64,000 nucleotides of DNA from Verticillium longisporum (Eukaryota > Ascomycota > Sordariomycetes > Glomerellales > Plectosphaerellaceae), in contig JAETXT010000002.1 in NCBI GenBank assembly GCA_019188255.1, positions 5,332,001-5,396,000 of the forward strand, read 5' to 3'. Shown here one piece after another: positions 11,141 to 22,458 of this stretch (the stretch's first letter is position 1; each line of letters begins with the position of its first letter). The notes below the pieces were generated by a model. The model ran no database searches and was not told the origin of the DNA. It saw only the letters and a list, made by a program, of their open reading frames with translations. Made by a program: the position numbers and the translations under genes.

Positions 11141-13446
11141 GTTGGCGGCCGGTCTCTAGCGATGGTCGTGAGGTGTGAAGATGGTTCGATGGCCAGGAGA
11201 AGAAGCAACCCCTCGCTGGTCAGCACCGGGGCAAGGTTGCGAGCAGTCGGACTGAGAGTTCTACGCGGCAATCGAGCGAGGAGAGTCTTGTGGCACAGAG
11301 AAAAAGCAGTACGGCAGAGGAGAGAAGCGAGACCAAGGGGGGTGAGCTCGGGAGATAAGGAAAGGAGGAAAGAGGAAGGAGGTGGAAGGAGTGGAGGCAG
11401 AAGAATGACGATGGTGCGATGATGCTGGAGAGCTTAGGTGCTAAGGTGCTAGGTGCTAGGTGCTAGGTGCTAAGGTGCTAAGGTGCTAAGGTGCTAGGTG
11501 CTAAGGTGCTAGGTGCTCCAACGGGTGAGCTTGCATCAAATGACTCCTGGCGCAGGAGCAGGTACCGACCCCGCCGATTTACCCCGCCATCAGGGACCAA
11601 GGGTGCTGCTGCTCCTGTGCTACTGCTGTTGCTGCTACAAATACTACTACGTATTTGGACTCGGCTTGATTTGCCTGCATGACAGAATCGGCGGAGGAGG
11701 TTGCTTGTCCGTGTTGCTCAGATGCCCTGCCAGCAGATCTCCCACGTTTGGTATGGAATTTGTGGTGGAGTGGGTATAGCGTGATGTGCATCAGACTATG
11801 AATGGATCCGGCGTTGACAGATCTCACGAAATCTGGAGGCGGCTGAACATGACACAAGGCCAATTGTGAGGTGACTGGTGGTGGGAATGGCGGAATTTGG
11901 ATGGAAATGGGCTGGTATTTTTTCACTCGCCAACATGAGGAGACAGCCAGGGAGAGCTCAGAACCCGCCCCTCAGGCGGCGTACCATGTAGCGTGCCGGG
12001 CGGGGAACGAACGATGCCCAGTAGTGCTCGTGCTCACGTAGCTATGACGGTGGCACGGCAAATGCAGATGCATCCACGAATCGAGGGGTACCGACGCGGG
12101 AGGGGAGGGGCGGGGAGGGCTGTGGCCGTGGAAAGCTGCAGCTGCAGCTCGACAGAAGCAAGAACAAGCGCAGAGAGGGGCAAGACGGTTCGAGCCAGGG
12201 TCAGAGGAGCCTGACCTTGCTTTCGACACATGCTACTGCAAAGCCAATGGACGGGCCCGCCGTGAAGTCGTTTGTCGCGCCAACAAGCAAGTCGGCCCTT
12301 GAGACGATAAGCTGGGCGACCGGAGAAGTGAACGCGGAGGCGGACGCACCACCCGCGGGGGGCCGAGGGAGACCGATACGGTGTGCCCGCAAGGCCCGTG
12401 TCTGTGCCTCTGAGCTGCCCTGAACCAATTGGTCTCCGCCAGATGGTTTGAAATTCGGCGAATCCTTCAGTCCTGGCCGGTCTGTGGCAATACGGCCTCG
12501 CAGCAGTGCCGCTAACAACCGAAGTCTGTGGGATCAGATGCGCGCCTGCCACATGGCTCCTGGTTCGTGTCAGCAGTCTGTGTCTTGCAAGGTTGGACAG
12601 AGGTGCTCAATGATGAGAGGTAGGCTCTGCAGACGGAGCTTGTCGTGCGGCCAGGCCAGAGACACACTGCGTCTCGATCTGGCAGTCCAATACCATGTCT
12701 GAGGATTTGAGGGACAACCAGTTCGTGGCCCGAAGCCTGTGCCACTGGCGCATTGGCGAATGCGAGCAGGACGAACCAGAGTCTGCAATTGATCATTGCA
12801 TGACCTAGGCCTTCTCCACGCCGGTGCCGAGACAGGGCAATGTGTTGATTGCGGGCTTGTGGCTACGATCTAGAGCCTTGCAGCAGCGCAGCAGCTCTCC
12901 CACCCTGGCTTGTTTGTGTCACTTGCAGGCGGCACGCCGAGGCACGCTGCAATGTACAGCTGTCACTCGACAATGACGGTGAGCTCTGCAGGCAGGCAGG
13001 CGTGACGAGACAGCTGGGAATGATTGCCAAGGTCAAAGGTAGTGAAGCTGGAAGGCTATCAATGCGTGAACGAGCAGGTAAAAGGCTCACTTGACGTTGA
13101 AACTGACGTTGGTGAATGACGTTGAACTCGGATGCCCTGCCACAGGGGAACGAGTCCAGCGATGATCCCCTACTGCTTAGGGGAGGAGGCGCCGCTGATG
13201 TACCCGGTACCGCATCGGTGCCTAGACGACTCACCACATGCCAGGTACCGGTTCAACCGCAGCCAGCCATGCACTACTGCAACCCTGAGCTGTCAAAGGG
13301 ACAGCTATCACCAAGCTCCCTGGACTGAGGGAGGGCCCTTCGACATCCACAATACCACCAACACCAGCCTGTTCACCACGACAACCAGCATACACACATT
13401 CTCTTGCCCAACACACAGATCCAACCACATTCATCACATCTGCAGC
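11141..13446. other. 2.3-kb divergent intergenic region
   Basis: No convincing gene. It holds the AGGTGCTA minisatellite (11435-11518) and, next to the coiled-coil gene, a C/A-rich leader with many CCACAAC/ACACA words (13340-13446). A 172-codon minus-strand frame (12034-12552) was examined and not accepted. Confidence 0.55.
11435..11518. repeat. AGGTGCTA(A) minisatellite
   Basis: About ten tandem copies of an 8- or 9-base unit, AGGTGCTA or AGGTGCTAA, in mixed order over 84 bp. The two unit lengths suggest slippage of the single A. It lies about 300 bp upstream of the minus-strand gene ending at 10277. Confidence 0.9.
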
Positions 13447-15206
13447 ATGGCCGACGACGAGAAGACAAAGGCCGAGAAGCTTGCTGCCGCGAAGAAGCGC
13501 GTCGAGGCCATGAAGAAGAAGAAGAACAAGAAGGCTGGGTCATCCAAGACGAAAGAGGAGGCAGAGCCTGTCGAGGAGAAGCCAGAGGAGAAGGCCGACG
13601 AAGCGGTCGAGGAGAAGAACGAGGAGGCAGTCGAAGACACCAAGCCCGACACAGAAGAGCCCAGCACCGAAGACCGTCCCGCGTCACCATCGCAAGCACA
13701 ACCCTCACTGGCCCAGCAGTCCAAATTACGCTCAGCTTCTTTCCGCAAGGGGTCCATATCCACCGGTGTCACCGGGCCTCTGTCGCCCGGCCCGTTCAGC
13801 CCCGATGGCGAGTCGGCGACCGACATCTATCGAAAGCACGTCACGCGCATAGAGGAGCTGGAGAAGGAGAACAAGCGGCTCGCCAAAGACGCCGCGGAAT
13901 CGGAGAAGCGATGGAAAAAGGCTGAGGAGGACCTTGCCGACCTGCGTGAGGAGGACGGCGAGGCCAGCGCGAAGCAGCCTGCGTCGGACGAACAGGTGGA
14001 CAAGCTCGTACGTCTGCCACGAGCAGCCTGCTCCCTTGTTTTGCCGCCCCATTCACATGGTACTGACACGATCCGTACACACAGAAGTCTGAGATCGCGG
14101 CGCTCGAACGCCAAAATTCCCAGCTCCAGCAGCAAGTCTCCCGGGGCACGGCACGCCATGGATCCTCCCCGTCGTTCGCCACGGGCTCGCCACCCGCCGT
14201 CGCCGAGCTTGAAGCCCGCCTGATCGACAAGTCAGCCACGATCGAGACGATGGAGCTCGAGATATCCAAGCTCCGCGCCCAGCTCGAGCGCAGCACCTCG
14301 GACCGCGAACAGATCCCCGCCCTCGAAGAGCGGGTTGCCCGCTCGGAGAAGGCCGCCGGCCTCGCCCAGCGTGAGCTCGCCGACCTCCGCCGCAACCTCG
14401 ACCGCACCGCCGAAAAGGCCGTCCGCGAGGGCAGCGAGCGCACGAGCGCCGAGACCAAGCTGCGCGCTCTCGAGCACGACCTCGCCGACGCCATCGCCGG
14501 GCGCCTCGAGGCCGAAAAGAAGGCCGACGGGCTGGAGAAGAAGGTGGCCACGCTGACGACGCTGCACAAGGAGCAGGACGCGCGGTCGCAGGCGATGCGC
14601 CGCGACAAGGAGCGCGCGGAGAAGGAGGTCCTCGAGCTCAAGACCAAGGTCGAGACCCTCGAAGCCGAGGGCGCGCGCCTCCGGAGCCGCAAGTCGGCCG
14701 AGGGCGGCGGCGGCCTCGACGACGACGGCGTCGACGAGCTCGAGAACGAGGAGCGCCTACGCCTGGAGAAGAAGGTCCGCGAGCTCGAGAGCGAGAACCA
14801 TGACCTGCGGCGCGGCCTGTGGCAGGACAAGAGGCGCCAGCTCAGCGGCGGGCAGGACGTCGCGAGTCCCGGGGGTGGCTTCCAGGACGTCGACCTCGGC
14901 GGCGCCTCGCCGCTGGCCGGGCGCAAACACGGCCAGCACGGTGGCGGCGGGCTCGGGGATTTCTTCCAGAGCGGCATCAACGCGCTCACGGGCCACGGTG
15001 GCGACGAGGACGGCTTCCTCGAGGATGACGACATGGACTTTGACGAGGACGCGTTCCGTCGAGCGCAGGCCGACGATGCCAAGGCGCGAATCGAGCGCAT
15101 CAAGGATATCAAGCGCGGGCTCAAGAACTGGGAAGGCTGGAGGCTGGACCTAGTGGAGATCCGCAGGGGCGGGGAGGAGGGCCACGGAGAAGTGTTCGAG
15201 GTGTAG
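13447..15206 (+). CDS. coiled-coil (golgin-like / 'M protein repeat') protein
   Basis: Two exons (13447-14007, 14085-15206; 77-nt intron with GTACGT...CACAG) give 560 residues. The N-terminus is lysine-rich (KKRVEAMKKKKNKKAG), followed by an acidic disordered region (about 35-80). From about 130 to 450 the sequence is heptad-like and E/K/R-rich (IEELEKENKRLAKDAAESEK, then many LE.KV..L repeats), a long coiled coil. The C-terminal ~110 residues are separate and conserved in fungi: GGLGDFFQSGINALTG, the acidic DDDMDFDEDAFRRAQ, and IKDIKRGLKNWEGWRLDLVE. Similar fungal proteins are usually labelled M protein repeat protein; the architecture suggests a tether at Golgi or other membranes, which is inference. 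The strong E/K/R codon bias creates a 427-codon antisense frame without meaning. Confidence 0.85.
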
Positions 15207-16000
15207 GCTGCCTAGTGCCTTGCCTACATTTCATGACCCCTAGTCCGTGGACAGGGCCTTGGCTATGTACTGTGTACAATGACACGCTTGATCGAATGGT
15301 CCCTTGTCTCTGTCGCGCAAGTGAAGATGTGTATCGCTTCGCCCTGCAAACATTGCCTAGGACGCGACACGTTGCATAGCTCCTCGTCACTTCATAGACT
15401 GCAATTCCCGCATGTACGTGTGTCATCGCAGCCCCCTCCGTCACAGGGGAGGCGCGTCTTGTTCGCTACTCAGGGGAGATGGTCTAATCGTTACAGCAAG
15501 TAAAAGAAACACATTATCCGACACGGGACAGGCTTCGCCAACGCGGGGCCTCCATCCAAAAACAAAGTGCTGAACCAACCCAGCCGCCAGCCGGCCAAAC
15601 CCATACATACAAGATTGGTGTGTCGGCAGGAGAGAAGGGGGGATACCATTGCGAGGCCAGATGCCGCCCTGTGCCAGTTTGCCTGTCCACCAAACGCCTA
15701 GCCCTAACACAGCCGGAGAGAAGAGACAGAGAGAGGGGGGGGGAGGAAAAGAGAGAGAAAACAAAGCATTAAGTGTAGTGTGGTGGCTCCTGCCAAACTA
15801 TCCCTCGCCAGAAAAGTGAGGGAAAACTGTAAACGCCATGTCGATGCATCGTCTCGTGAGGGAAGAAGAGATTTGCCTTTTCCCCTGAAAGTCTAATAAT
15901 TGCCGCTGAAGGGATCGCGGCGGTGCTGGTGAGGGGCGTTTTCATAGAATCGTGGAGGAGAGTCGAGAGGTGGATATACAGAGTCGCCGGGGGGGATGTC
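15207..16000. other. 3' regions of convergent genes
   Basis: About 800 bp between the stops of the coiled-coil and zinc-finger genes. Only 3' UTR-like sequence and purine-rich low complexity (GAGAGAGGGGGGGG, around 15720-15760) are seen. Confidence 0.55.
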
Positions 16001-17079
16001 CTACATCATGGAAGCCGTGGGGGCGTTCAGAACAGACGTGTCGACGCCAAGGCCAGAAACATCAAGATTGCCACCGCGCAGCGTCTCTTGCAACTCAGCG
16101 ATCTGCGCCATCATGGCAAGGCTGTGCTGCGACTGCCGGTCAATCTGGTCGCGCAGCTCCTCGTTCTCCATGCGTACGCGCTTGATCTCTTCGCGCAGAT
16201 CGTCATAAGGGTCTGATGCCGAGTTCTTCCGCGAGCGCTTGCGCTTCTGTCCGGCCTTCTCGCTGTCGCCATCGCTAGTGGCAATGTCGTCGCCGATGGG
16301 TGTCGAACCGTCCTGCGTGTGTACTCGGCGGAGGTGCTCATTGAGGTTCTCTTGCCGCGAGAAGCCCTTGCCTGTGTGCCTCTTGCCGTTGGGGTGTGGG
16401 CAGTTGACAGTGTTCTTGGGACCGCCGTGCTTCCCGTGGACCTCGCGCTCGTGTCTCAAAAGACCTCCGGAATAGGTGAATCCGGGCAGCTTCTCGCAAC
16501 CCTCAGCGGCGCATCGGTACGGGCGTTCGTGTTTATCCATGTGCTTGCTAGAGAAGGGAGTAAAACGTCAGCATACCTCTTCCTCGAACACAAAGAATAG
16601 GCGCGTTCGGCCACTACTTACCTCCATTCGCACTTGCGACCGAAGACCTGTGTGTCTTCGGTGCATCCAGGGAACGTGCAATAGAACTTTCCGTCTGCCT
16701 GCTTGTGAACCTCGCGATCAGGCTTCGGTATACATTTGCTGCGAAGAGATGATGCGCCGTGATCCAAATCGTCCTTGCCGCCGTTGGAAGGTAAAGTTTC
16801 GGGCATCTGGGAGGCTAGGGTCGCCATGGTCGGAGCGGGAGGCAGCGTGAGCTCGCCAGCATCGGTGACCAAAACCCCATCGCCACCCAGCGCATCAGAT
16901 ATGATGGAGCGGTCATCACCGAGCATCGAGGCTGATGGATTGTAGGCGTCTAGGCCAGAGACATCAGGCGAAGCATATTGAAGGCGGGTATCGACGTCAT
17001 GGTCCTGGTCGGGATCTCCAATCGGGGGATAGGAGGGGTCGTGCATGAAGCTACGCGGCTCGTAGACAACACTCATCAT
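16001..17079 (-). CDS. C2H2 zinc-finger transcription factor
   Basis: Two exons (17079-16622, 16547-16001; 74-nt intron GTAAGT...CTAG) give 334 residues. The N-terminal ~120 residues are acidic and disordered, a possible activation region. Three C2H2-type fingers follow: YCTFPGCTEDTQVFGRKCEW joined across the intron to SKHMDKH, then YRCAAEGCEKLPGFTYSGGL ending HEREVH, then NCPHPNGKRHTGKGFSRQEN ending EHLRRVH. After them comes a basic stretch (GQKRKRSRKN, likely nuclear localisation) and a leucine-zipper-like coiled coil (EEIKRVRMENEELRDQIDRQ), which suggests dimer binding. The fingers have longer than usual Cys-His spacing, as in many fungal-specific regulators. Target genes are unknown. The gene is divergent from the MFS transporter gene across 2.2 kb. 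Confidence 0.85.
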
Positions 17080-19324
17080 GACGGGCTACCCGGTGAGGCT
17101 TCTGTCTGCGTGATGACGATGCCGTGGAAGGCAGGGGGGGTGTTGCGCGTGTCGCGTCGGATGAAGCTGGAGATGTTCCAGCTACGATGAAGACCCAACC
17201 AGCCTGGGAGAGTGGCTGAAGTCAGGAAGCGAAGGGACGGTGATGAGGTCAAGGTCGTGGTTGACAGGGCTCGTGGAATAATGTTCTGGAGCTCCAACAA
17301 TTGATGGAGATCTGTCTGGGGTCTGGAGTAAGGCTTGCTGACTGGCAGGTGCAGGGTCGAGGCCGGGTTTGCCTGAAAAATCTGGTGTTGACTGGCATGC
17401 ACTGGGACTGAGCCACAGTGGATAGGATTTCTAATCACGGAGAGATGAGACCACGTGACTTCGCGCCACTCACCCGAATGCCGAAAGCTAAAGTGTGCTT
17501 GCAGAGGTGGATCGAGTGACGCTTTTTTGTGGAACAAACTCTCTTTCTCGCAGGGCGAAGCGGGAGCTCTTATCAAGAATTCGAGAATCAGGCATTCAGC
17601 GCCGTGCTACTCATCAAGAGCCTCGCACCTACTACATCGTTGGACCAGAGCGTGTCACGACTCGGCGCTGGAGGGCTGACCGTGACTCACGTAGCCGAGC
17701 TCGCCCCATGAGGCCGCCTTGGCTGGCCGTCTCTGCCTGATCCTCCGCCTAGCTGAGAATCAACATACGGCGCGTGACCTCTTTGCAACGAGGACTCGAG
17801 GACTGAGCACATCGCAGTGTGGCAGCCTATGGTATTGTTAGCATCTCTCCCCAGCGAAATTTTCGAACCGCCTTAGCTGCCTGCAAGGATTTGGAGGCCG
17901 CCTTGCCTGTTTCTGCCTATATTCCCCTGTGAAGATGCTCGCCGTTGGCAGAGTTTGCCGGCCGATGCTGAAGGGGTGTGGTGAACTCGATGCACATTGC
18001 GATGCATGCACGGGCACGCTATTGCTGCCGCGAAGACAACTTTGTCGAGGCCGAAGATTCAGGCCATGGTCATCAATGAACATGGCTGAGGCGAACAAGC
18101 AGTGCCAGACAGAAGACATCGGTTGATTTTGTCTCTTGACTGAAGGGAGCTTCTAAACGTGATAGCTGTCGCCTTGCCCAGAAAACCAGGCCAAGACCGC
18201 CAAAATTATGACCCGCCTGAGGCATGATTATGGGTGCCTAAGACACCATCACCATGGCCAAGAGGGGACCCTAGTTGCGTGAGCATCTCAAACAGCAAAG
18301 GGCAGAGAAGGTATTACTCAAAGAAGGCCAGAACAAAACAGGTACGTGGCAGCTTCTCACGAAGCCGAGAGGGTTGATATGCATCCACTGCCAATGGGGA
18401 CTCCTGAAGCAGGTCAGACACGCCACTCAACACGCAGATGAATTTACTATCGGCTCTGGAGCCCATCTGCTGCAACACCATTTTACAACAAGAAACAGCC
18501 TTATGATTGAGGTTGTGTGTTGCCAATGGCCCCGGTGTACAAGGCACGAGGCGCGGTGAGTCGACCCGAGGTTTAGGTGATCTCTCGGAGGTCGGCCAGC
18601 CCCCACTCTTGTCTCGGGCCTGGGGACAGAGAAACGAATGTGGGACCGAACAGAGCTCCGGCTTGATAGCGAAGAAACAGGCGCAAAAAGTTTTATTCCC
18701 GGCCCAGAGGAGGGATTGAGGAGGGATTAAAGCTCGCTCTTGGACGTCTTGGCAGGGTAACCTCGGGGTCTGGCCATGACTGGATAGCGTATGTTGAGAC
18801 GTGGGACTTGGACAGGCGGCTGCCGAGCGCGAGGGGCCATTGGCAGAATCTGTTCAAGATGGTGCCAGCGCGCAGTCGGCGAGGGGCAGCCACTCCTGGT
18901 GAGGAAAGGTGGTATGGAGATGTGAAGAAGGCGTTGGGGTGTTTGGGGTGCTTTAAGCCGAGCTGTGCTTTATGTTCTGGGCCACCCACTGCGCTGTAGC
19001 TGCTGCGACTGCTGTGACTGCCAAAGTTTAAATGCTCTCGGGCTCCGCTCCACGACAACTACATCCTTTTTTTTTTTCTTCCTTCAAAGTATCGTCACTC
19101 TCATCGATCCATCTGACTTCAGTCAGACCTCGCCGCCCTCCCCACCTCTCACTTCCAATCACTTCACATTCACTCCGCTCACGGGTCTAGTGCCTGCTGA
19201 AACGAGCCCTGTTCTGCCACTTCACACAGCACCTTCAACAGGATCTACCTGCTTGCGCGCAATATCAATTTGGAGTGGCCAGAAAGGACGACAGCACGCA
19301 CTTCCATTGCTTTTCAGTCCAAGT
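17080..19324. other. divergent promoter region, C2H2 regulator / MFS transporter
   Basis: No convincing gene in 2.2 kb. A T/C-rich tract around 19065-19085 (T12 at its core) and a CT-rich leader precede the transporter start. An upstream open frame on the minus strand overlaps the zinc-finger start codon; it looks like leader sequence. Confidence 0.55.
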
Positions 19325-21140
19325 ATGGCTCACATACCAAACCCGTCGAGCGGTGTCGACAAGCATGTAGACGATTGCCGTTCTAATACTCCTGATCTGG
19401 GGGATCATGAGCAGTCGGCTGGCTCCCGGCGTGGACCTGACGAGGAAGACTATGACCTTGAGACGGTCGAGCGCGTATACAGAAAGCTCGACTTGCGCAT
19501 CATCCCAGGTACGTGCAATCCATCTGCAGGCCCTGATGCAATCGAAACCGTGATCTGACAGAAATTATAGCCTTTTGGTGTCTTTACTTCCTGTGCTCTG
19601 GCCTTCGCTCGACCATTGGTATGGCACAGACAATGAACCGAGAGGACGGACACGATCTCATGACCGTCCTGAACCTCACGCCAAAGGACACCTCCACCGC
19701 CTTGGCTCTGTTTTATGTCGCCTACGTCATCTTTGACTTTCCCTCCAACCTCGTCATGAGCAGGCTCAGCCCTCGTGTTTGGATGGCCCGTATCGTCATT
19801 GCTACTGGCATCATTGGCGCCTGCTTCGCTGCTGTTCAGGCTGCATGGAGTCTCAAGTCAGTTTATACACCGACGCAGCCCTTCTATTCGAACCTAGAAA
19901 CTAACATTTGTTTCAAGACTGCTTCGCTTCTTGCTCGGTTTCGTCATTGCAGGCATGTGGCCCGGCATGTCCTACTACCTGACTCTGTTCTACCCCCCTT
20001 CGCGTACCGGCAAGAGGATTGGCATGTACTTTACCGCAGCTCAGCTTTCGGCTGCCGTGGTCGGCCTCGTATCAGCCGGCTTCCAGCTCATGGATGGTGT
20101 AGGAGGCCTCGTCGGCTTTCGATGGATGTTCCTTCTGTATGGCCTCATTGCCATTGTTCTTGGCATCTCGCTCTTGTGGTGGCTGCCCGACCGTCCCCTG
20201 CCCCCTGGCCAGACACGCACCCGGAACAGCTGGTTCAAGTGGCTGCCAGCCAGCCCTGAGGCTTTGAAGGGACACGATGCCGTTGTTCACTACCACGACC
20301 TTCGCCGCGTGTACAACCCTCGCCCATGGACCTACCACGATCTCCTCCAGGTCCTCATCGACTGGCGCCTTTGGCCTCTTGTCTTCATGTACTTTGGCGT
20401 TGTTGGTGTCGGCATTGGCACCCAACTGTACGGCTCTGTCATCATTGCCTCCATCGTCCCGGATGCCTCCAGCGTCGAGGTCAGCCTGCTGTTCGCTCCC
20501 ATCTGGATTGTGAGTTCATTCGCCCACCTCTGTGCTCGTCGTCGGCCCATGACTAACATGTCTGTAGATGGATTTGATCGCAATTGTCCTCATTATGCCC
20601 CTCTCGGACCGGTTTCACCGCTACCGACCTTTCATCTTCTCCGCCGCGGTCTGCCTACAGATTGCTGGCCTTTTGGTCGTCACGTTCGCCCTGGACAATG
20701 GCTGGGCTCGCTACGGCGGCCTCCTCATGGTTGGCTTCGGTCTGGGGCCGACTGTCCCCAACTGTATGACATGGGCCAACGAGATTTTCCAGCACCGCCA
20801 CGGCGAGGTCGGCGTGGCCGCTGCTGCGGCTCTCGTGTCTGGCCTCGGCAACCTCGGCAGTATCGTCACTACTTATGCCTTGTACACTGGGTGGCCTGAA
20901 GATGCTGCACCTGGTCGTTACAGGTACCGCAAGAGCAACTTTGCCATGATTGGCATTCTCTGCCTCAGCATCGCCAGCAGCTTCCTCATGATGATCCTCC
21001 TGCGTGTCTGTGGAAACGAGCGCACCAACAAGATCCCTAGCGACGGCGCTAGCGAGTTTGAGGATGGTGCTGCCAGGCGTGAACGCCAACAGAGGGGCCT
21101 TGGCAAGATTATTCCCTTTGGAAGGTCTCGCCAGGCCTAG
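19325..21140 (+). CDS. MFS anion:cation symporter (Dal5/allantoate permease type)
   Basis: Four exons (19325-19508, 19571-19856, 19918-20509, 20568-21140) give 544 residues, normal for the ACS family. The acidic N-terminus ends in the family motif ETVERVYRKLDLRIIP before the first membrane span (AFWCLYFLCSGLRSTIGMAQ). Further hallmarks are FYVAYVIFDFPSNLVMSRL, LLRFLLGFVIAGMWPGMSYY, FYPPSRTGKRIGMY, GFRWMFLLYGLIAIVLGISL and, after a cytosolic loop, GPTVPNCMTWANE. Twelve spans are expected. Dal5, Tna1, Seo1 and Fen2 relatives import carboxylate-like substrates (allantoate, nicotinate, pantothenate, others) with protons across the plasma membrane; the substrate here cannot be read from sequence. 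All introns are 58-62 nt with standard borders. It lies beside a 2OG oxygenase and an esterase. Confidence 0.9.
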
Positions 21141-21393
21141 TAGCATCATTACTTCAAACGGCGGTAGACCTTCGTCTGTAGGTTCAACAACGACGACAGA
21201 CTTGCAGGCAAAGAGGACCTACCGGACCGCAGCCGACGATTCGACCGTCGGCCTCGATTTTACTACTTCACACTCTGGGAAACCAATTTTTTCCCTTTGA
21301 CTTTTCTGCATTTGCACTTATAATATCGGCACTACACTCTCCTCACCGGTTGTGGTATGCCTCTCACTCGAAATGAGGTACGAAATACTTTTT

Positions 21394-21489
21394 CGACAGC
21401 AACAGTGCTTCTACGCCATTGCTGGGAATAGGCGTACTTGACTGGAGACGGCGGCCGGCGAAAATGCTTCCACGCTATCGCTTTTCGGG
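21394..21489 (+). repeat. degenerate repeat unit 1 (motifs a and b)
   Basis: Contains two copies of a ~28-bp motif, CAGTGCTTCTACGCCATTGC at 21403 onward and AAATGCTTCCACGCTATCGC at 21462 onward, 59 bp apart. The whole unit, including the spacer (GGCGTACTTGACTGGAG), resembles unit 2 at 21638-21723. Confidence 0.75.
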
Positions 21490-21637
21490 TCCGTCTTGGG
21501 AGAACAAAAAAAGGGAAGGAGAAGCCGCCTCACTGAGGCTGTAGGCGGCTTTGCGATTTGAATGTTTTTTTTTGTGTTTTTTTTTGTCGCTATGATACCC
21601 CATCTGTGTTTGGATACGTTGTCTGTTCGAGGATTAT

Positions 21638-21723
21638 CGGCGGCGAAAGTGCTTTTACGCCATCGCTGGGACGGCGTATTGGACCGAGTACAGTGCCGGC
21701 GACAATGCTCTGCGCTATCGCTT
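21638..21723 (+). repeat. degenerate repeat unit 2 (motifs c and d)
   Basis: Contains AAGTGCTTTTACGCCATCGC (from 21647) and CAATGCTCTGCGCTATCGC (from 21703), 56 bp apart, with spacer GGCGTATTGGACCGAG matching that of unit 1. Units 1 and 2 start about 243 bp apart. Confidence 0.75.
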
Positions 21724-22458
21724 AGGCCTGTCTCGTGGGCATTGCTTTCTTGCGGCTCTCGTGTTACAAGAGCCCTGTTTCCTCTTTCTCTCTCTCTCTT
21801 TCTCAAAACCTCTCGAACCCGCATCTTGCCTCCGGGGGGGGTTCACTAAGGGGATGCAAATATTTCAGTCGAGAAAATACTTGACGTTCTCCAACATCGT
21901 GACGAAGTGTTCCCCGTGTGAAAAAGCTCTCCAACCAGCTGAAATTGTCTTCTCTGCGAGGGAGGGAGAACAGTTGGTAGATGTGGTCTCTCTTGAGCAT
22001 TGATGCTGTCCAAGCACCCGGGTCCTGTTGGGCAGTGTCGTGCCCCGGGACCGATGGTGGACCCGAAGGATTCTGGCATCATGCATCATGCTGTTCAGCC
22101 TTATGACAGGCCTTGAGCTCTTGCCAGCAGGGGCCTGCTAAGACAGTCCTAGCTTCGTATTGCGGCGCGTCCTGGGATGCGGTCCATTTTCTACTTGATG
22201 CTGCGCCGAGAAATATGGCTTCTTGCTGGTACCTTACTCGCCTTAGGTGGTTCCAGGCAGCATGAGGTAGGTGCAGGCAGCCACATCAGAAACGTCCAGG
22301 CACCCACTGGCGATTCTTCCACAAGCACATTGCCAATAACAACGAATAGTCTTGTCAAATGACTATAAGACGCAGCGCATCCAGGAGTCTTGCACTTGTC
22401 ATCCAGAGCACCCAGCTACTTTACTGCACAAACAGTATCCGCGTCGCACTCACCTCCA

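Larger units (their letters stand above)
21141..22458. other. intergenic region with motif quartet
   Basis: 1.3 kb without a convincing gene. It holds two ~90-bp related units (listed separately), T-rich runs around 21563-21590 and the leader of the oxygenase gene. Confidence 0.6.

Noticed and set aside
12189..12200. GGTTCGAGCC, a tRNA B-box-like word
   Set aside because: No matching A box, acceptor stem or anticodon arm at the proper distance on either strand.
12034..12552. 172-codon minus-strand ORF in the 11-13 kb intergenic region
   Set aside because: No domain, no codon bias like neighbouring genes, Cys/Arg/Pro-rich composition typical of random GC-rich DNA.
13841..15124. 427-codon minus-strand frame opposite the coiled-coil gene
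   Set aside because: Ser/Arg-rich product is the antisense of E/K/R/L codons; it crosses the sense intron and shows no domain.
17076..17576. 166-codon frame overlapping the start of the zinc-finger gene
   Set aside because: It lies in the 5' leader and reads as low-information sequence; overlap through ATGATGA is not enough to call an upstream coding gene.
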